A DNA stretch of 64,000 nucleotides from Parasphingorhabdus sp. SCSIO 66989 (GTDB taxonomy: Bacteria > Pseudomonadota > Alphaproteobacteria > Sphingomonadales > Sphingomonadaceae): assembly GCF_032852305.1 (NCBI RefSeq), contig NZ_CP136594.1, positions 2,641,501 to 2,705,500 of the forward strand. Reading direction: 5' to 3'. Position numbers and translations under genes: made by a program. Below the pieces are notes generated by a model. The model did no database searches, was not told the DNA's origin, and saw only the letters and a list, made by a program, of their open reading frames with translations. Below, piece by piece: positions 61,165 through 64,000 of the stretch (its first letter is position 1; each line of letters opens with the position of its first letter).

Positions 61165-61197
61165 GCGGTCATTCAGCTCGTCTCTCTCAATGACCGC
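61165..61197. repeat. Inverted repeat after the TonB receptor
   Basis: GCGGTCATT (61165-61173), 15 bases, AATGACCGC (61189-61197): a perfect 9-bp inverted repeat without a T tract. It may be a transcript end structure or part of a dispersed intergenic repeat. Confidence 0.4.
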
Positions 61198-61285
61198 TAA
61201 GGGTGCAAAAGGGGAATTAAAGATCCTCGGCCAATTAGCCTTTTTCTACTTTGGAAAGAAATTTGATAAGGTTTTGGTAAAAATA

Positions 61286-62041
61286 CTACGGCCCTTTTTT
61301 TGACTCTAACGGTAGATTGTCTTTGTCAGCAACAAGGCGTTTTCCACTAAAGCGCCAGCGATATATGGCAGTATTATTTGATCCACATGAAGGACAAGGC
61401 CGCATCCATTCCTCTCTGTTACGAATTAGAATTCCGGATTCATCGATCGATTGCTTTGCATTTGAGATAAGGTGATCAAGATTGCTAATATTTAGGTATA
61501 ATAGGCCCCTTACTGTTGAAACTAGTCTATTAGACACACATGCTTCGAAAAGGTAGGCCGGAACAATATTTTGAGCTATGTATCTATTGATGCCGCTATC
61601 ACACACCTCCGCGTATCCGCAGTTTAGGCAGCGCCATCCTTGTATTGGGCTTCTGTTATCAAATATCCCTCTCATTTCATCCGGTGCATTTTCTCCGTTC
61701 ACAAATGCCGAAAGAGATGCATCGTGATATCCTATCTGTTCTTTTAGGTCGGATAACGAGTATTCAATTTCTGGGTTCTTAGCGAAAAAGTAGCAAAGTG
61801 CCTTTAACCAATTGAAAATTACATCGGCCCACGCTTCTGCCCCCTCTGGAATAGAATGGTTATTCGCCCCACAGATAACTACATCATTGAATGATCCCAT
61901 TCCTCCGTAAGCAGATAAATGATGAACAGTGCTTCGTTCTGTGATCCACTCCTCAATGTCTTTTTGGATCCATTTTAGCCAATGAATTTCATTAACCTCT
62001 TTGAGAAAATACTCCATTGCAATTAGTGAATTTTCATACAT
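61286..62041 (-). CDS. AT-rich hypothetical protein with GGMGSFND motif and two CxxC knuckles
   Basis: The 251-residue protein has an N-terminal helical region followed by HHLSAYGGMGSFNDVVIC (40-57), a block like that in proteins annotated DUF6966. Towards the C-terminus are two CxxC knuckles (CLNCG with CDSG, and CPSCG). Base composition is clearly AT-richer than both neighbours, a sign of recent gain. Function unknown; immunity or DNA binding are possible. Flanks (61111-61285 and 62042-62283) show no gene. Confidence 0.6.
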   Translation of the reverse strand: MYENSLIAMEYFLKEVNEIHWLKWIQKDIEEWITERSTVHHLSAYGGMGSFNDVVICGANNHSIPEGAEAWADVIFNWLKALCYFFAKNPEIEYSLSDLKEQIGYHDASLSAFVNGENAPDEMRGIFDNRSPIQGWRCLNCGYAEVCDSGINRYIAQNIVPAYLFEACVSNRLVSTVRGLLYLNISNLDHLISNAKQSIDESGILIRNREEWMRPCPSCGSNNTAIYRWRFSGKRLVADKDNLPLESKKGP

Positions 62042-62283
62042 GCAGATAAGCTAAATGTAATGAAGCATCATGGCAAGTTTGTGCTTAAAGCAAGCCCGAT
62101 CTTTATGTCCGCTTCTGGGATTTAACATCCCTTACGACTTGAGAGTTTGAACGTCTGTTTCCACTCCCAGGATTCGCCGTTAGATCACTTCGGATTGTGG
62201 CCGGAAAGTAGTCACAGGATGGATATTCACCTAGTGACCGCCCAATAAGAATGATCCAATCGAATGGGTACCCCGTCTCCAAA

Positions 62284-64000
62284 TCACGGCAGCTTACCCC
62301 CCGGCACCCATGGCGCACCCGCAGCGAGCAACTCGGCCTCAAAGGCAGGGATGGCGCTTTCCGTCAACGTGTTCAGGCGGTTGCGGATCGCATCAAACTC
62401 ACCCTTGGCATAGCCAAACTGATCGCGATGCGTTTGTGTCGGGCCATGGGTGGAGGCAAACAGGCCGGTCATGACCACGCCCAGTCGGCTGCGCACGGTT
62501 GCCTGCGTCCTCTCGTTAATCGCATTGCGCGCCTTGTTGCCGTTGAGCATGGCTTCCAGTGCAAAGACCTCATTGCGAATGGCCTGCCACTGATTGTCCA
62601 GCGCCACCGGGTCGCCGCCCTGAGCGCGCTCGGTGGCGATGGCGAGCAGGCCGACCTTCTTCTCCAGCGAAGACAGCGTGCTGGCGGTAGCGCTCACCGA
62701 GCGATCAAATTGCGCGATCTCGGCCCAGAACTCGGCGGCATCGGGCTTGGGCGGCAAGGCGCCGTCGCGCAGCCGGGCGACGGTGAAGGGCTTGGGACCG
62801 ACCAGTTCGGTCGTCTGCCCGCGCACACGTTTTGACAGCGACACGGTATATTCGCCCGGAGAGACGAGGAAACCTGTCGGCTCGTCACCATCCGGAGCGA
62901 CCGGCGCGGCCACCGACATATCGGGGTAACGCAAATCCCAATTGACACGGTGGAATCCCTTCTTGGCTGGGCCTTTCAGCCGCCGCACAATATTGCCGTC
63001 AGAGTTGCGCACCGTCAGCCATATGGTCGGTGCTGTTTCCTGCAGCTCAGCGGTGATCGTATCAAAGCCGGGGAATGGCGTATCCTTGCCTTCCTTGGCG
63101 AGCGGTTTCTCGCGCTTCTGCCGTGCCTCCTGAAGCGAAGGCACATCGTCGGCGAGATAATAGGTGAAGTTTGCGCCAAAAGGCGGATTGGGCGCGCGGA
63201 AATAGCTATGGCCCTGCGAACCGCCCTCATTAAAGGCCAGCGGGTGCTGCTCAATATACCAATGCGCCTTGCGGCCGGGGAATAGCATTGCCTCCTGGTT
63301 GAGGCTGGCCTCGCTCAATGTGCGCAGCGGGGAGATGTCATCGACGATGAAGAAGCCGCGCCCGAAGCTGGCGCCAACCAGATCATCCTCACGGCGCTGA
63401 ATGGTGAGATCGCGGAACGAGATGGTCGGCGCATCTCCGGTCAGCTTGACCCATTTGCGGCCACCATCAAGCGTGAAGAACATGCCGAATTCGGTCGCCG
63501 AGAATAACAGGCTCGGATTGACATGATCCTGCACCACGCGCCAGATCAGGTGACGATCTGGAATATCACCGGTGATGCTGGACCAGCTTCTGCCGCGGTT
63601 GGTGCTCTTCAGCAGATAAGGTTTATAATCGCCATATTTGTGATTATCGAGCGCGATATAGACGGTATTGGCATCGAACAGGTCGGCCCGGATGTCGTTA
63701 ACGAACGCCGTATCGGGCACGCCGGGCAGGCTGCCGACCTCTACCTTCCGCCAACTCGCGCCGCCATTTTCACTTATCTGAATCAGCCCATCATCGGTGC
63801 CGGCATAGAGGATATTCTCGTCAATCGGCGATTCGCCCAGAGAGGTGATGGTGTTGTATTGCGACATGGCGAGCAGGTCCCATCCTGCTTCCCAGCTCCA
63901 TTGCCGCCCCTGAACCGGCAGCTTCAGCCTGTCCTGATCGCGCGTCAGATCACCCGAAATCGGCGTCCAGCTATCGCCGCGATTATCCGAACGCCAAACC
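62284..64000 (-). CDS. BNR-repeat (VPS10-like) exoprotein, 5' part outside window
   Basis: The frame is open from the right edge, giving 571 visible residues of a longer protein. BNR repeats are seen (SDNRGDSW near the edge, SENGGASWRK, STNRGRSWSS), then the same C-terminal region as in the protein at 55602: RRLKGPAKKGFHRVNWDLRY here compares with RRMTAPHTKGLHRIAWDLRY there. It ends VPGGKLP. The two are paralogues on opposite strands around a TonB receptor. The true start lies beyond the window; the internal ATG at 63867 is not the start. Confidence 0.85.
   Translation of the reverse strand, partial: VWRSDNRGDSWTPISGDLTRDQDRLKLPVQGRQWSWEAGWDLLAMSQYNTITSLGESPIDENILYAGTDDGLIQISENGGASWRKVEVGSLPGVPDTAFVNDIRADLFDANTVYIALDNHKYGDYKPYLLKSTNRGRSWSSITGDIPDRHLIWRVVQDHVNPSLLFSATEFGMFFTLDGGRKWVKLTGDAPTISFRDLTIQRREDDLVGASFGRGFFIVDDISPLRTLSEASLNQEAMLFPGRKAHWYIEQHPLAFNEGGSQGHSYFRAPNPPFGANFTYYLADDVPSLQEARQKREKPLAKEGKDTPFPGFDTITAELQETAPTIWLTVRNSDGNIVRRLKGPAKKGFHRVNWDLRYPDMSVAAPVAPDGDEPTGFLVSPGEYTVSLSKRVRGQTTELVGPKPFTVARLRDGALPPKPDAAEFWAEIAQFDRSVSATASTLSSLEKKVGLLAIATERAQGGDPVALDNQWQAIRNEVFALEAMLNGNKARNAINERTQATVRSRLGVVMTGLFASTHGPTQTHRDQFGYAKGEFDAIRNRLNTLTESAIPAFEAELLAAGAPWVPGGKLP

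Overview
The window looks like the chromosome of a sphingomonad-type alphaproteobacterium. The grounds are the family content: several large TonB-dependent receptors, SulP and RND transporters, a type IA Rieske oxygenase with a VanB-type reductase, an ECF sigma/anti-sigma pair, BNR-repeat exoproteins, a DUF3604/PpiC/HupE cluster and a DUF5818-like protein. This is an inference from gene families only; there is no rRNA or other marker gene in the window.

Layout. 1-6070 is housekeeping or transport DNA: the N-terminal half of an M1 aminopeptidase, a DUF4870-like protein, an EamA exporter, a GST, a SulP transporter, a family-5 uracil-DNA glycosylase and FolK. At 6071-6146 lies tRNA-Lys(TTT). A perfect 55-bp copy of its 3' end and downstream bases recurs at 17836-17890, so 6100-17890 is an 11.7-kb integrated element. 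It carries a P4-type integrase, an AlpA-like protein and a primase/AAA ATPase in a tight minus-strand module like that of phage satellites. It also carries a Fic protein, an IS630 copy and, next to attL, an AT-rich two-gene cargo: a C5 cytosine methyltransferase plus a GHKL (MORC/MutL-like) ATPase with an unassigned, HEPN-like C-terminus. That pair is the best candidate for an undescribed defence system.

17928-40095 is a metabolic region. A minus-strand operon (peroxiredoxin-like, NTF2-like, metallo-beta-lactamase fold, deiodinase-like, YciI-like) faces a divergent AraC regulator. It is followed by a VanB-type reductase, a TonB-dependent receptor and a Rieske oxygenase; an RND tripartite pump; and an Old Yellow Enzyme, metallo-hydrolase, enoyl-CoA hydratase, NTF2-like and alpha/beta-hydrolase cluster ending in an HxlR regulator. 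Together these suggest uptake, oxygenation and further breakdown of an aromatic, perhaps halogenated, substrate; the substrate itself cannot be read from the sequence.

40239-46714 holds a TpsB (FhaC/ShlB) transporter with no TpsA partner in view, a FecR-domain protein with long Asp/Pro/Tyr and Asn/Gly repeats, and a CHASE2-EAL phosphodiesterase: a possible surface-attachment module. 46929-50659 is DUF3604-PpiC-HupE/UreJ. 50921-55435 contains an EF-hand protein and an ECF regulon. Four promoter copies with the same layout (GGATKAAAC, 13 nt, CGTTT) precede the sigma factor, a secreted subtilase and two small exported proteins. 55602-64000 holds two paralogous BNR/VPS10-like exoproteins, one cut by the window end, around a TonB-dependent receptor and an AT-rich gene with a GGMGSFND motif and two CxxC knuckles.
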